Below are positions 1 through 7,466 of a DNA stretch of 64,000 nucleotides, one piece after another. The translations under genes and the position numbers were made by a program. The DNA comes from Roseateles depolymerans (lineage in GTDB: Bacteria > Pseudomonadota > Gammaproteobacteria > Burkholderiales > Burkholderiaceae_C), in assembly GCA_003241055.1 (NCBI GenBank), contig QFOD01000004.1:62001-126000 (forward strand), in the 5' to 3' direction. The notes under the pieces are model-generated. The model worked only from the letters and a program-made list of their open reading frames with translations, searched no databases and had not been told where the DNA came from. Position 1 is the stretch's first letter; every line of letters starts with the position of its first letter.

Positions 1-165
1 TATGGGCAAAAACGTCCTGTTCAAGGGGCTTGACAGGTGAAGCAAGTGTAAGGGCAGGGCCTGGACGGGCGCCTCGATTTACCCCACGGCAACCCTTCAA
101 TTCAGTGAGGCATTGATGGATTTAACGCGGCCGCCCCTGAGGGAAGTCATGCTGCCGGCTGTTGC

Positions 166-1479
166 TCAGTTCAGCTGGGTCAGCAGCGTCAGGTTGGCCA
201 GCGTCACCAGGCCGAAGATGGCCCAGGCCCCCAGCTTCAGTGCCAACGGGTTGGCGAACTGCCCCATCAGCCGGGTGTTGCTGCTGAAGCGGATCAGCGG
301 CCAGATCGCGAAAGGCAGTTGCAGGCTCAGCACCACCTGGCTGCCCACCAGCAACGGCCCCACGCCGCCGTCCCCGAGCCATGCAATGCCCAGCGCCGCG
401 GGGATCAGGGCCAGCGCGCGCGTGGCCAGGCGGCGCTGCCAGCAGGGGATCTTGAGCTTCAGAAAGCCCTCCATCACCACCTGCCCGGCGATGGTGCCGG
501 TGAACGTGGAGCTCTGCCCCGCCGCGAGCAGCGCGATGCCGAACAGCAGTGAGGCCAGTGTGCCGCCGACCAGCGGGTCCAGCAGGTGGTAGGCGTCCTG
601 CAACTCGGTGACGGGGGGCTTGTCGGGCCCGTGGAAGGCCGATGCCGCCAGCGTCAGGATGGCCGCGTTCACCAGGAAGGCGAGCGACAGCGAGACCACG
701 GTGTCCAGCGTCGACAGCCGGATGGCGTCGCGCAGGCCGGACGGCGTGGCGGCAGGGCGGCGCGTCTGCACGATGGAGGAGTGCAGGTAGAGGTTGTGCG
801 GCATCACGGTGGCGCCCAGGATGCCCACCGCCAGCAGCAGGGCCTGAGGATCGCGCAGCCCTTGCGGGTTGGGAATCAGCCCCTGGGCGGCAGCCCGCCA
901 GTCCGGTCCGACGAGGACGAGCTCGGCCGCGAAGCACAGCCCGATGGTGGCCACCAGACCCAGCACGATGGCCTCGACCTGGCGGAATCCGCGTCCCTTG
1001 AGGCCCAGCACGATCAGCGTGTCCAGCGCGGTCAGCCCCACGCCGGCCAGCAGGGAGACGCCCAGCAACAGGTGCAGCGCCAGCGCCGTGCCGAGCACCT
1101 CGGCGACGTCGCAGGCGATGATGGCCAGTTCGGCCAGCAGCCATTGCAGGCGGCGAACCGGCGCCGGGTAGTGATCGGCACACAGCTGGGCCAGGTCTCG
1201 CCCGGTGGCCAGGCCCAGGCGCAGGGCCAGCGTCTGCAGCAGCATGGCCGCGAGGCTGGATGCCAGCACCACCCACAGCAGGGCCATGCCATAGCGCGAG
1301 CCGGCTTCGATGTCCGTGGCCCAGTTGCCGGGGTCCATGTAACCAACGGCGATCAGCAGCCCTGGGCCAGCCACCTTGAGCAGGCGTTTCCAGGCCGGCA
1401 AGCCCGCCGGTATCGGGATGGAGCCGTGGACTTCGGAGGGACAGAAGGGCGCGGTGGCCGTGGTGGGCAGGCGAAACAT
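166..1479 (-). CDS. mntH: Divalent metal cation transporter MntH (NRAMP family)
   Basis: Proton-coupled inner-membrane importer of Mn(II)/Fe(II). The 437-residue product has the family length and about eleven hydrophobic helices. It shows both NRAMP signatures: DPGNW in helix 1 (about residue 50) and the MPHNLYLHS motif in helix 6, which together build the metal site. It is divergent from the diguanylate cyclase gene with almost no room between the genes, so promoters must overlap coding ends. The ribosome-binding site before the ATG at 1479 is weak; no MntR or Fur box was confidently seen. Assignment to the family is firm; the physiological metal is inferred from the family. Confidence 0.95.
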   Translation of the reverse strand: MFRLPTTATAPFCPSEVHGSIPIPAGLPAWKRLLKVAGPGLLIAVGYMDPGNWATDIEAGSRYGMALLWVVLASSLAAMLLQTLALRLGLATGRDLAQLCADHYPAPVRRLQWLLAELAIIACDVAEVLGTALALHLLLGVSLLAGVGLTALDTLIVLGLKGRGFRQVEAIVLGLVATIGLCFAAELVLVGPDWRAAAQGLIPNPQGLRDPQALLLAVGILGATVMPHNLYLHSSIVQTRRPAATPSGLRDAIRLSTLDTVVSLSLAFLVNAAILTLAASAFHGPDKPPVTELQDAYHLLDPLVGGTLASLLFGIALLAAGQSSTFTGTIAGQVVMEGFLKLKIPCWQRRLATRALALIPAALGIAWLGDGGVGPLLVGSQVVLSLQLPFAIWPLIRFSSNTRLMGQFANPLALKLGAWAIFGLVTLANLTLLTQLN

Positions 1480-1529
1480 CCGTTGATTGTCGAATGATCA
1501 CGACGCCAGGCCGCCGGTGGTCGCTTAGC

Positions 1530-3392
1530 ATGCCCTGGGTAGATTCCCATCCCCGACGTGTGCCCTACGCCCGACAAAACTACCGCTTTGCACGGCTGCT
1601 GATCCTGGCCAATCTGCTGGTGCTGGCCTTGCTGGGCGCCGCCGTGGTGCAGGCCTTGCAGGCCAGCCGGGCGTCCTATACGGACAAGGCACGGCAGACC
1701 ACCGAGGCACTGGCCCGATCGGTCGGGCAGGGGGTCGGCGCCGAGCTGAGATCGGTGGACATTGCGCTGCTCAATGTCGACAGGGAATGGCAGCGCCTGT
1801 CGTCGCTTGTGCCGAGCTCACCGGCGCTGCTGCGCGCCCTGCTCGACGAGCAGCGCGCCCTGGTGGCACGTGTGGATGCGATCCATCTCAGCGATGCGAA
1901 CGGGCGCGTGCTGACGGACGACGACGTCCCGGCGTTGCAGATCGGCGAGCAGAGCTTCTTTCAACAGGCGCGCGACAAGCCCGACCTGCTGGCGGTTTCC
2001 GAGCCCCTGCAGCTGCGCGGCGGCCGCTGGACGCTGGTGCTGGCGCGGGCCCGCATCGATGCACGTGGCGTGTTTCAGGGGGTGGCGTTCGCGGAACTGT
2101 CCCCGCAGCGTCTCGCCGAACTGCTGGACCAGACGCCGGTGGGCAGTCAGGGCGCGGTGACGCTTCGCTCCGAAACGCTGCGGCTGCTGGCTCGCTACGC
2201 GCCCGACGATGACCGGCCGGTGCCGCTCGGCAGCAACAAGGTGTCCGATGACCTGCGCAAGGCGTTGGCAGCCCATCGGGCGCAGGGCTTTTTCGTGACG
2301 CAGACGCTGATCGACGGGGTCGAGCGCGCCAGCGCCTATCGCCAGGTCGGCAACTTCCCGCTGCTGGTGCTTGTCGGGCTGGATACCGAGTCCTTCTATC
2401 AACCCTGGCGACGCGACGGCGCCAAGCTGCTGCTGCTGGCCGGGCTGGTCGAGGTGCTGGTGGTGGTGCTGTCGTCGCTGCTGTGGGTCTACCAGTTCAA
2501 CCAAAGCCGGCAGCAGCATCGGCTGGCACAGAGCGAGGCGGAGCAGCGGGCCATGCTGGACAACGAGCTGGTCGGCATCGTGCGGCTGCGGCAGCGGCGC
2601 GTGGTGTGGGCCAACCGGGCGCTGGCAGGCATCCTCGGCTATGCACCGGACGAACTGCAGGGGCAGTCCTCGCGCGTGTTCTACCCCGACGACCAGGCCT
2701 TCGAGCGCACCGCGGAAGCCTATGTCGAGCTGGCGTCGGGCCGCCCCTATCGCACGCAGCTGCAGATGGCGCGGCGCGACGGCGGTCTGATCTGGGTGAA
2801 CTTCAGTGGCGTGCAGCTGCCCAATGGCGAGTCGTTGTGGATCGTCGTGGACATCAGTTCCGTCAAGGCCAGCGAGGCCGATGCGCATCACCTGGCCCAG
2901 CACGACATCCTGACCGGCCTGCCCAACCGGCTGGCCCTGCTGACGCGGCTGGCGCCGGCGGTGCGAGCCGCACAGACCAGTGGCCGCAAGCTGGTGGTGG
3001 CCTACCTCGACCTGGACGGGTTCAAGCCGGTCAACGACACCTATGGCCATGAGGCGGGTGATCGGCTGCTGTGCGAGGTGGCTCGCCGCATCGTTTCGAG
3101 CGTGCGTGCGAACGACATCGCTGCGCGCGTCGGTGGCGACGAATTCGTCGTCGTGCTGGACGACGTCGCGTCGCGTGACGACGTGCTGCCGGTACTGCAG
3201 CGCATGCTGGGGCTCATCGAGCAGCCGGTGCCGCTGCTGGGGCACGGGGTCGTGCAGGTCAGCGCCAGCCTCGGCGTCGCGGTCTGCCCGGACCAGGCTC
3301 AGGGCGTGGACGAGCTGCTGGCTGCTGCCGATGCCGCCATGTATGCGGCGAAGCGGTCCGGCAAGGCCCGCATCGAGTTCGCCGCGGCCTGA
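1530..3392 (+). CDS. Membrane diguanylate cyclase (dCACHE-PAS-GGDEF)
   Basis: Predicted to make cyclic di-GMP from GTP in response to a periplasmic signal and a cytoplasmic PAS signal. Order: N-terminal membrane helix, a roughly 230-residue periplasmic CACHE-like region, a second helix near the middle, a PAS domain (WANRALAGILGYAPDEL), then a GGDEF domain with LTGLPNR and an intact GGDEF active site. An RxxD inhibitory I-site (RAND) lies exactly five residues before GGDEF, so product inhibition is expected. No EAL domain follows. An in-frame ATG at 1494 would leave only 14 bases to the divergent mntH start; ATG 1530 or GTG 1560 look more reasonable, so the start is uncertain. Confidence 0.9.
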   Translation: MPWVDSHPRRVPYARQNYRFARLLILANLLVLALLGAAVVQALQASRASYTDKARQTTEALARSVGQGVGAELRSVDIALLNVDREWQRLSSLVPSSPALLRALLDEQRALVARVDAIHLSDANGRVLTDDDVPALQIGEQSFFQQARDKPDLLAVSEPLQLRGGRWTLVLARARIDARGVFQGVAFAELSPQRLAELLDQTPVGSQGAVTLRSETLRLLARYAPDDDRPVPLGSNKVSDDLRKALAAHRAQGFFVTQTLIDGVERASAYRQVGNFPLLVLVGLDTESFYQPWRRDGAKLLLLAGLVEVLVVVLSSLLWVYQFNQSRQQHRLAQSEAEQRAMLDNELVGIVRLRQRRVVWANRALAGILGYAPDELQGQSSRVFYPDDQAFERTAEAYVELASGRPYRTQLQMARRDGGLIWVNFSGVQLPNGESLWIVVDISSVKASEADAHHLAQHDILTGLPNRLALLTRLAPAVRAAQTSGRKLVVAYLDLDGFKPVNDTYGHEAGDRLLCEVARRIVSSVRANDIAARVGGDEFVVVLDDVASRDDVLPVLQRMLGLIEQPVPLLGHGVVQVSASLGVAVCPDQAQGVDELLAAADAAMYAAKRSGKARIEFAAA

Positions 3393-3534
3393 CACTGCGA
3401 CTGCGCACGCACGGCGCCGCCCGACGCTAGGCGAAATCCACTAGGCCCCGGCGGTGACGCGTGGCTGCACGGCTGGTCACAATGAAGTGCGCCATCGACG
3501 GGTCGTTGTGCGATGGTCGAGGTTTCGATGAACT

Positions 3535-4833
3535 TTGGAAGGTGTTGATCCGGTGCCGGGCAGTCCTGCATCCCCTGCGTTGACGCTGGACGCTCTCGGC
3601 GTTCCGTTGCTCGATGGCCGACCGCTCAGGCTGCCGCCCAAGGAACGCGCGGTGCTTGGCCTGTTGCTGCGCCGCCGCGGCGAGGTCGTCAGCAAGGACG
3701 AGTTCGCGGCTGCAGGCTGGCGGGCCCAGGCCATGTCCGATGAAAGCCTGGCGCGATGCATCAGCCAGGTCCGGCGCGTTCTGCGGCCCATCGGCTTGCG
3801 GGTGGAGGCGCTCTACGGCCTGGGTTACCGGCTGGAAGGTGTGGGGGCGGCGCCGATCGGACGCCCTCAGGCCGATGCCGCGCCCAGCCAGGAAGGGCGC
3901 AGCGAATTCGCCCACCTGCGCCAGCTGCTGCAGCAGCGCACGCCGGCAGCCGTCGGGCTGGCGATCGAACGCGCCCGTGGGCTCATCGCCGCGGAGCCGG
4001 GCTATGCGGCCGCTCGCGTGCTGCTGGCCGAGGCCTTGGCCGTTGCGTCGAACTGGGGTCAGGTTTCCACGCCCGATGCGGTCAGCGAGGGCCTGGACGT
4101 GCTCGTCGACGTCGCTGCCAGCGAAAGCGGTGTGGACGCGGCGCGTGGCGCGCTGCTCGACATGGCCTGGCGTTTCGACGAGGCGGCAGAGTGTTTCCGG
4201 CGCGTGCAGGCGACCGATGGCGGCAACGCGGACGCCTTGCTGGCCTGCAGTCGCCACCTGCTGTTCACCAACCAGGCCGCGCGGGCGGTGCAACTGCTGA
4301 GGCGCGTCCGGGAGCTGGCGCCGCATGCTCTGCACATCCGGATGAATCTGGCCCGCGCGCTCGTTCAGAACGGGGAGGGCGACGCCGCCGTCGCCGAGCT
4401 GCAGCAGGCCCAGCTGGAGCATCCGGGGCAACTGGTGCTGCTGTCGTTCACGCTGGCGATCCAGGCGCTGGTGGCGCCCCGCGCCGACCTCGGGCTTGCT
4501 GCCCGGCGCATGACGGATGGGCTCGACACCCCGCCCTTTGTCTGGACGGTGGCGTCCTACGTTCATGCCCGACTCGGGCAGCGTGAGGAGGCGCTCGACA
4601 TCATCGACACCGCGTTGCTGTGCTCCAGCACGACGGCCGGTGAGGCCTCGCTCTACGCTGCACCGCTGGCAGCGCTGGGCGAACTGGACCGTGCCGCGGC
4701 GCTGTTGGAACGCGCGGCGGAGGTCCGCTCCGGCATGCTGGCCATGGTCCTGCGCGATCCGGCCCACGCGGACTGGCTGCCCCACCATCCGCGCGGGCGT
4801 GCGCTGCTGCGAACCGTTTTTGGCGGCGCCTGA
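3535..4833 (+). CDS. Winged-helix DNA-binding protein with tetratricopeptide-like C-terminal region
   Basis: Residues about 15-100 form an OmpR/CadC-type winged helix (LPPKERAVLGLLLRRRGEVV, then VRRVLRP and the wing GLGYRLEG). The remaining 320 residues are alanine- and leucine-rich helical repeats resembling TPR. There is no receiver domain and no membrane helix, so it is a one-component cytoplasmic regulator rather than a two-component response regulator. No ATG is in frame; TTG at 3535 or GTG at 3553 must serve as start. It follows the diguanylate cyclase by about 140 bases in the same direction, which hints at a shared pathway, but its target is unknown. Confidence 0.8.
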   Translation: MEGVDPVPGSPASPALTLDALGVPLLDGRPLRLPPKERAVLGLLLRRRGEVVSKDEFAAAGWRAQAMSDESLARCISQVRRVLRPIGLRVEALYGLGYRLEGVGAAPIGRPQADAAPSQEGRSEFAHLRQLLQQRTPAAVGLAIERARGLIAAEPGYAAARVLLAEALAVASNWGQVSTPDAVSEGLDVLVDVAASESGVDAARGALLDMAWRFDEAAECFRRVQATDGGNADALLACSRHLLFTNQAARAVQLLRRVRELAPHALHIRMNLARALVQNGEGDAAVAELQQAQLEHPGQLVLLSFTLAIQALVAPRADLGLAARRMTDGLDTPPFVWTVASYVHARLGQREEALDIIDTALLCSSTTAGEASLYAAPLAALGELDRAAALLERAAEVRSGMLAMVLRDPAHADWLPHHPRGRALLRTVFGGA

Positions 4834-4884
4834 AGGTGGTTGGGGTGCTGGCCCCCGGTGCTGACGAAATCTTGGGCGAAAGTC

Positions 4885-4914
4885 TTGCCGGGGCCAGGAA
4901 AATCTGCCTATAAT
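4885..4914 (+). promoter_or_regulatory. Sigma-70-type promoter of the tRNA-Thr gene
   Basis: A -35-like TTGCCG (4885-4890) and a perfect -10 TATAAT (4909-4914) are separated by 18 bases, and the tRNA begins 25 bases after the -10. A consensus -10 is rare in this GC-rich window, which supports a real stable-RNA promoter. Confidence 0.75.
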
Positions 4915-4938
4915 GCAAGGCTCTGTCCCAGACAGAAT

Positions 4939-5014
4939 GCCGGTGTAGCTCAGTTGGTAGAGCAGCGCATTCGTAATGCGAAGGTCGAGGGTTCGACTCC
5001 TTTCACCGGCACCA
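4939..5014 (+). tRNA. tRNA-Thr (anticodon CGT)
   Basis: A 76-base cloverleaf: acceptor GCCGGTG pairs with CACCGGC at 5004-5010, the D arm follows, the anticodon loop is TTCGTAA (anticodon CGT, reading ACG), the T arm carries GGTTCGACTCC, and CCA is genome-encoded at 5012-5014. The gene is intact although it is the integration site of the element to its right; its 3' half lies inside the 50-bp att repeat and would have been supplied by the incoming DNA. Confidence 0.97.
4965..5014 (+). repeat. attL: left copy of the 50-bp attachment-site repeat
   Basis: Identical over 50 bases to 10561-10610 and diverging on both sides. It runs from the 5' anticodon stem to the CCA of tRNA-Thr, the usual crossover segment for P4-family tyrosine integrases. 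The intact tRNA is on this side. Confidence 0.95.
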
Positions 5015-5022
5015 ACAAAATC

Positions 5023-5055
5023 AAAGGGTTAGCAGCGAAAGCAGCTAGCCCTTTT
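5023..5055 (+). terminator. Element-borne rho-independent terminator after tRNA-Thr
   Basis: Stem AAAGGGTTAGC (5023-5033) pairs with GCTAGCCCTTT (5044-5054) with one G-U pair, a 10-base loop and a short T run. It lies just inside attL, so it was brought by the element and now ends the tRNA transcript. Confidence 0.75.
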
Positions 5056-5373
5056 GTCATTTCGCGGCGGACTCGGCACGCTTGTAGGGGCTCTGTAGGG
5101 GCAGCACCGCCCGCGACGCCCGCTCCGGCGCCCGTTTTTTCTGGCGGGTTAGCGCGAGAGACTGTGCAGGTCGGTCCGCGCCTACCCGGTCGAGACTTTG
5201 AAATCCCGCCCCTCCCCGCATTTGCTGATTTGAATTCAAACGGGGAATTTTTTCTGCGCGGGACAGGACAGGCGGTCGGGGAAACGATGCCCCGTGGACT
5301 TCAGATGCCCCCCGGGTTGCCATGAGCCCCGCGCCCTCGGCCGCGTAGAGCGGCAGCAGCGAAGGCCGCACCT
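5056..5373. other. Non-coding left end of the integrative element
   Basis: About 320 bases without a convincing gene. It holds the left copy of the 23-bp integrase arm-like repeat (5081-5103). The rest is GC-rich with a short AT-richer patch around 5220-5255; no promoter can be defended. Confidence 0.5.
5081..5103 (+). repeat. Arm-type repeat near attL (two TGTAGGGGC half-sites)
   Basis: A 23-bp sequence identical to 10413-10435 and in the same orientation. Inside it the 9-mer TGTAGGGGC occurs twice, 11 bases apart, one helical turn. Such tandem short repeats flanking the core are typical of integrase or excisionase arm-binding sites; the function is inferred. Confidence 0.65.
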
Positions 5374-5766
5374 TCAGAGAAGCGATGCCTGCATCGGCTG
5401 ACGACTGGCTGCCTGCGGCATCTCGGCCATGTAGTCCGCCGCGAGGTCTGCCACCGCCTGCACCTGAGCCAGCAAAGCCGCGTCAGCGGTAGCGTCTTGA
5501 ATGCGAGCGGCCAGGCCCTCAACACGGCGACAAAGCAAGGACAGGCGGCGGCGCAGGCTATCAGCGACGCGCGCCGCTTCAGGGTCAGCGCTCAAGATGC
5601 CCAGATGCTCGCAGGCCGCGCGCAACTGCCAGGGGTGAACCAGGATGGTCGCCGGGTCGTCGATGCCCTCTTGCTGAGTGAGCATGACGGCGGCCCCGTA
5701 CTCGTCGCTCACGGACTCGGTCTTCAAGTGGTACTGGATGAATTCGTCGGACTGCGGAGCGGTCAT
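5374..5766 (-). CDS. Hypothetical protein of the integrative element (130 aa)
   Basis: No family recognised. The product is acidic at the N-terminus, then mostly helical, with RVADSLRRRLSLLCRRVEGLAARI in the middle likely forming an amphipathic helix or short coiled coil; no signal peptide or membrane segment. The ATG at 5766 is chosen over the one at 5817 because AAGGAAG precedes it at good distance. It is the last gene of the leftward series, separated from the winged-helix gene by about 100 bases containing one of the hairpin repeats. Its role in the element is unknown. Confidence 0.65.
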   Translation of the reverse strand: MTAPQSDEFIQYHLKTESVSDEYGAAVMLTQQEGIDDPATILVHPWQLRAACEHLGILSADPEAARVADSLRRRLSLLCRRVEGLAARIQDATADAALLAQVQAVADLAADYMAEMPQAASRQPMQASLL

Positions 5767-5828
5767 GGTGTGCTTCCTTGGTCTTGGTGCAGACTGGACG
5801 CCAGCAGCAGATGGCATATCTAGATAGG

Positions 5829-5962
5829 TGACCCGTGGCGGGGCAACCGTTCAGTCGAAAAGTGGGGCTTATGACCCCGTGGCGGGGTCAATAGGCGGCG
5901 CTCCTTGGCTGGGCTTGCCCCGTGGCGGGGTCATAACGGCCTGAGCTTTCCCCGCTGCGGGG
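5829..5962. repeat. Four phased GC-rich hairpin repeats (CCCCG-NNG-CGGGG)
   Basis: Copies are centred near 5837, 5881, 5924 and 5956: TGACCCGTGGCGGGGCA, then the perfect TGACCCCGTGGCGGGGTCA (5872-5890), then GCCCCGTGGCGGGGTCA (5917-5933), then CCCCGCTGCGGGG (5950-5962). Centre spacings of about 44, 43 and 32 bases are close to 4, 4 and 3 helical turns. Three copies lie inside the 3' end of the winged-helix gene and one just after its stop. They could be iterons of a replication origin, protein-binding sites or RNA hairpins; function is inference. Confidence 0.75.
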
Positions 5963-6447
5963 CATGCCAAACTGTTTTTGCGAGGGGATGCCCACACAGC
6001 CCGGTTCTTTTCGGTTGGCTTCAAGGCCAGCTCGCCGCCCTGCCCGCGCCAGTCCGTCGCGCTATAGCTTCCAGGCCCGCTATCGAGCTTGGAGAAGTCG
6101 CAGTCCATCGGCCAGAGCGTCAGCGCATACAGCGAGCATTGCCGGCGCCCTCCCTGCCGCGTCAGGCAGATGAGCTTTGCTGCCTCCAGCTCTTGCAGCG
6201 CTGCGGCGCGGGTGGCATTGCTGGCCCAGCCACGGGAGCGCATGACGGAAGGCGCAGCGCTCAGGTCGCCATTGCCTTTTGCATTCCCTCCGAGCTGGGA
6301 GGCCAGGTCGAACAGCATCTTGGTCGCGATGGGCGACAGCGTTGCAAAGGCTCTCGACGCGAGAAATTCCAGCGAAACCGCCACCCACGGACCCGTGACA
6401 CTAACCCTCCCCTTGCGCGGCTTATTGCGCCCGGCGCTAGCTCCCAT
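5869..6447 (-). CDS. Winged-helix DNA-binding protein of the integrative element
   Basis: 192 residues. Residues about 20-105 (VAVSLEFLASRAFATLSPIA, MRSRGWASNATRAAALQELE, LICLTRQGGRRQCSLYALT) have the layout of the winged-helix proteins common in phage and plasmid replication or control regions: a helical lead, a recognition helix and a wing. The C-terminal 60 residues are proline-rich and partly encoded by the hairpin repeats. Start 6447 overlaps the stop of the 43-residue peptide gene by 11 bases, which favours it over the ATG at 6492. It may bind the adjacent hairpins as an initiator or repressor; that is an inference. Confidence 0.6.
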   Translation of the reverse strand: MGASAGRNKPRKGRVSVTGPWVAVSLEFLASRAFATLSPIATKMLFDLASQLGGNAKGNGDLSAAPSVMRSRGWASNATRAAALQELEAAKLICLTRQGGRRQCSLYALTLWPMDCDFSKLDSGPGSYSATDWRGQGGELALKPTEKNRAVWASPRKNSLACPAAGKAQAVMTPPRGKPSQGAPPIDPATGS

Positions 6448-6568
6448 ACCAGTGCCCCAGCGCCACGGCCAGCAGAAGCGCCAACACGACAACGGCGGTA
6501 TCCGTGGCAGCCACGCGCAACCACAACACCGCGCGGCCTGCCATCTTCACAAGCAGGCGCGGGGTCAC
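6437..6568 (-). CDS. Small single-span membrane peptide (43 aa)
   Basis: The GTG start at 6568 overlaps the upstream TGA (GTGA), and the stop lies inside the start region of the winged-helix gene, so it is coupled on both sides. The peptide begins MTPRLLVKMAGRAVLWLRVA, then has a strongly hydrophobic stretch (TAVVVLALLLAVALGHWYGS) that would make one membrane helix with a basic N-terminal side. No homologue is recognised. Possible roles include a small membrane toxin, lysis/holin-like peptide or exclusion factor; none is shown by sequence. Confidence 0.6.
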   Translation of the reverse strand: MTPRLLVKMAGRAVLWLRVAATDTAVVVLALLLAVALGHWYGS

Positions 6569-7065
6569 AGTTCGCCCCCTTGAAACAAGTCGCCTTGAGC
6601 GGCTGCGAGTGCAGCGCGGCGGCGCCGAGCGGCGTCGGCCGCAGCATTGACCCGCTGGGCTTCGCGCTGGGCGTCAGCCGCCCTCGAACGCAGTTCGGCG
6701 CGGGCTGCGCGAACAGCGGCGCACCAGGCAGCCGCGCCGGACTGCATTGCAGCCTCGATGCTGGCCGGTGTGAGGCAATAGACCTTGACCCATGCGACGC
6801 GCCCATCTCGGCATGCTGCCGCGCGGTCTTCGCGCGTGATGGCCCAGCCGTAGGCATCGGACAGGTAGTGGATGGCCGCAGCGAGGCGCGTTGTGGAAGC
6901 CGCGCTCACTGCATCCAGGCCCCTCAGGCGCTCACCGGACAGCAAACGGGCCAGGACCTCGGCGACGACCGATGCTGGCTTTACCGGGAACTGGCCGGCG
7001 TTGACAATAGAAGCGCCCTGCCCGGGTGCGCCTGCCTTGTCTTCGATGTGGCGGGCGCTCTTCAT
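6565..7065 (-). CDS. Conserved-looking element protein (166 aa), possible helix-turn-helix
   Basis: Starts in a TAATG overlap with the AlpA-like gene and ends in a GTGA overlap with the small membrane peptide gene, so it sits in a coupled cassette. Residues about 35-105 (VVAEVLARLLSGERLRGLDA, IHYLSDAYGWAITREDRAAA, VAWVKVYCLT) resemble short helix-turn-helix proteins seen in phage-like elements. The C-terminal 50 residues are an alanine/arginine-rich helix, possibly coiled coil. Function not known; DNA-binding is a guess from the pattern. Confidence 0.6.
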   Translation of the reverse strand: MKSARHIEDKAGAPGQGASIVNAGQFPVKPASVVAEVLARLLSGERLRGLDAVSAASTTRLAAAIHYLSDAYGWAITREDRAAACRDGRVAWVKVYCLTPASIEAAMQSGAAAWCAAVRAARAELRSRAADAQREAQRVNAAADAARRRRAALAAAQGDLFQGGEL

Positions 7066-7313
7066 TACGCCACCCCCAGCAGTCGGCGAATGTCCGCCAC
7101 GGGCCAGGCCAGGCGGCCATTGATGCGCAGCGGGCGCAGGGGGCCGTTCTCCAGACAGGCCCAGCCGCGCAGGGTTTGCTGCTGACGGCTCAGGTAATAG
7201 GCAGCGGCGGCAGTGTCCACTGTCGGCCGGTTCTCAAGCTCAAGCCGCGGGAACTGCTGGGCCTCAGATACAGCGCGGCGGATTTCGCTGCTGTTGTTGG
7301 TTGCGGTCTGCAT
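7065..7313 (-). CDS. AlpA/MerR-like helix-turn-helix regulator or excisionase
   Basis: 82 residues. The C-terminal 50 (VDTAAAAYYLSRQQQTLRGW, then PLRPLRINGRLAWPVADIRR) match the small winged HTH_17 fold of AlpA regulators and excisionases: a helix that reads DNA after YYLSR, then a basic strand. In P4-type elements such proteins activate integrase or act as directionality factors. The ATG at 7313 is preceded by AAGGA; upstream extension to 7412 has no support. Its 3' end overlaps the next start by one base. Confidence 0.7.
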   Translation of the reverse strand: MQTATNNSSEIRRAVSEAQQFPRLELENRPTVDTAAAAYYLSRQQQTLRGWACLENGPLRPLRINGRLAWPVADIRRLLGVA

Positions 7314-7316
7314 TCG

Positions 7317-7355
7317 GAACCATCCTTTCGCCGTGCGGCGTTGCTGTGATGGTTC
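7317..7355. promoter_or_regulatory. Inverted repeat upstream of the AlpA-like gene
   Basis: GAACCATC (7317-7324) and GATGGTTC (7348-7355) are perfect inverted 8-mers separated by 23 bases, immediately upstream of the ATG at 7313. It could be an autoregulatory operator or an mRNA hairpin covering the ribosome-binding site (AAGGATGG lies within the near arm). Confidence 0.45.
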
Positions 7356-7466
7356 GGCAGTCTGTGAACACGGGAGCCGGCGGGAGAAACGCGGGAAAGC
7401 CGGCGCCACCACGTCATGGGTGGGCCGGGAACATTCCTTGTCTGACCGGGAATGGAACGGGAGGCC

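Noticed and set aside
1..165. A gene or terminator at the left edge
   Set aside because: I see no coding frame with support and no clear hairpin plus T run in this stretch.
5829..5962. CRISPR-like array
   Set aside because: The repeats are short hairpins with irregular 32-44 base spacing and no cas genes; spacers are parts of genes.
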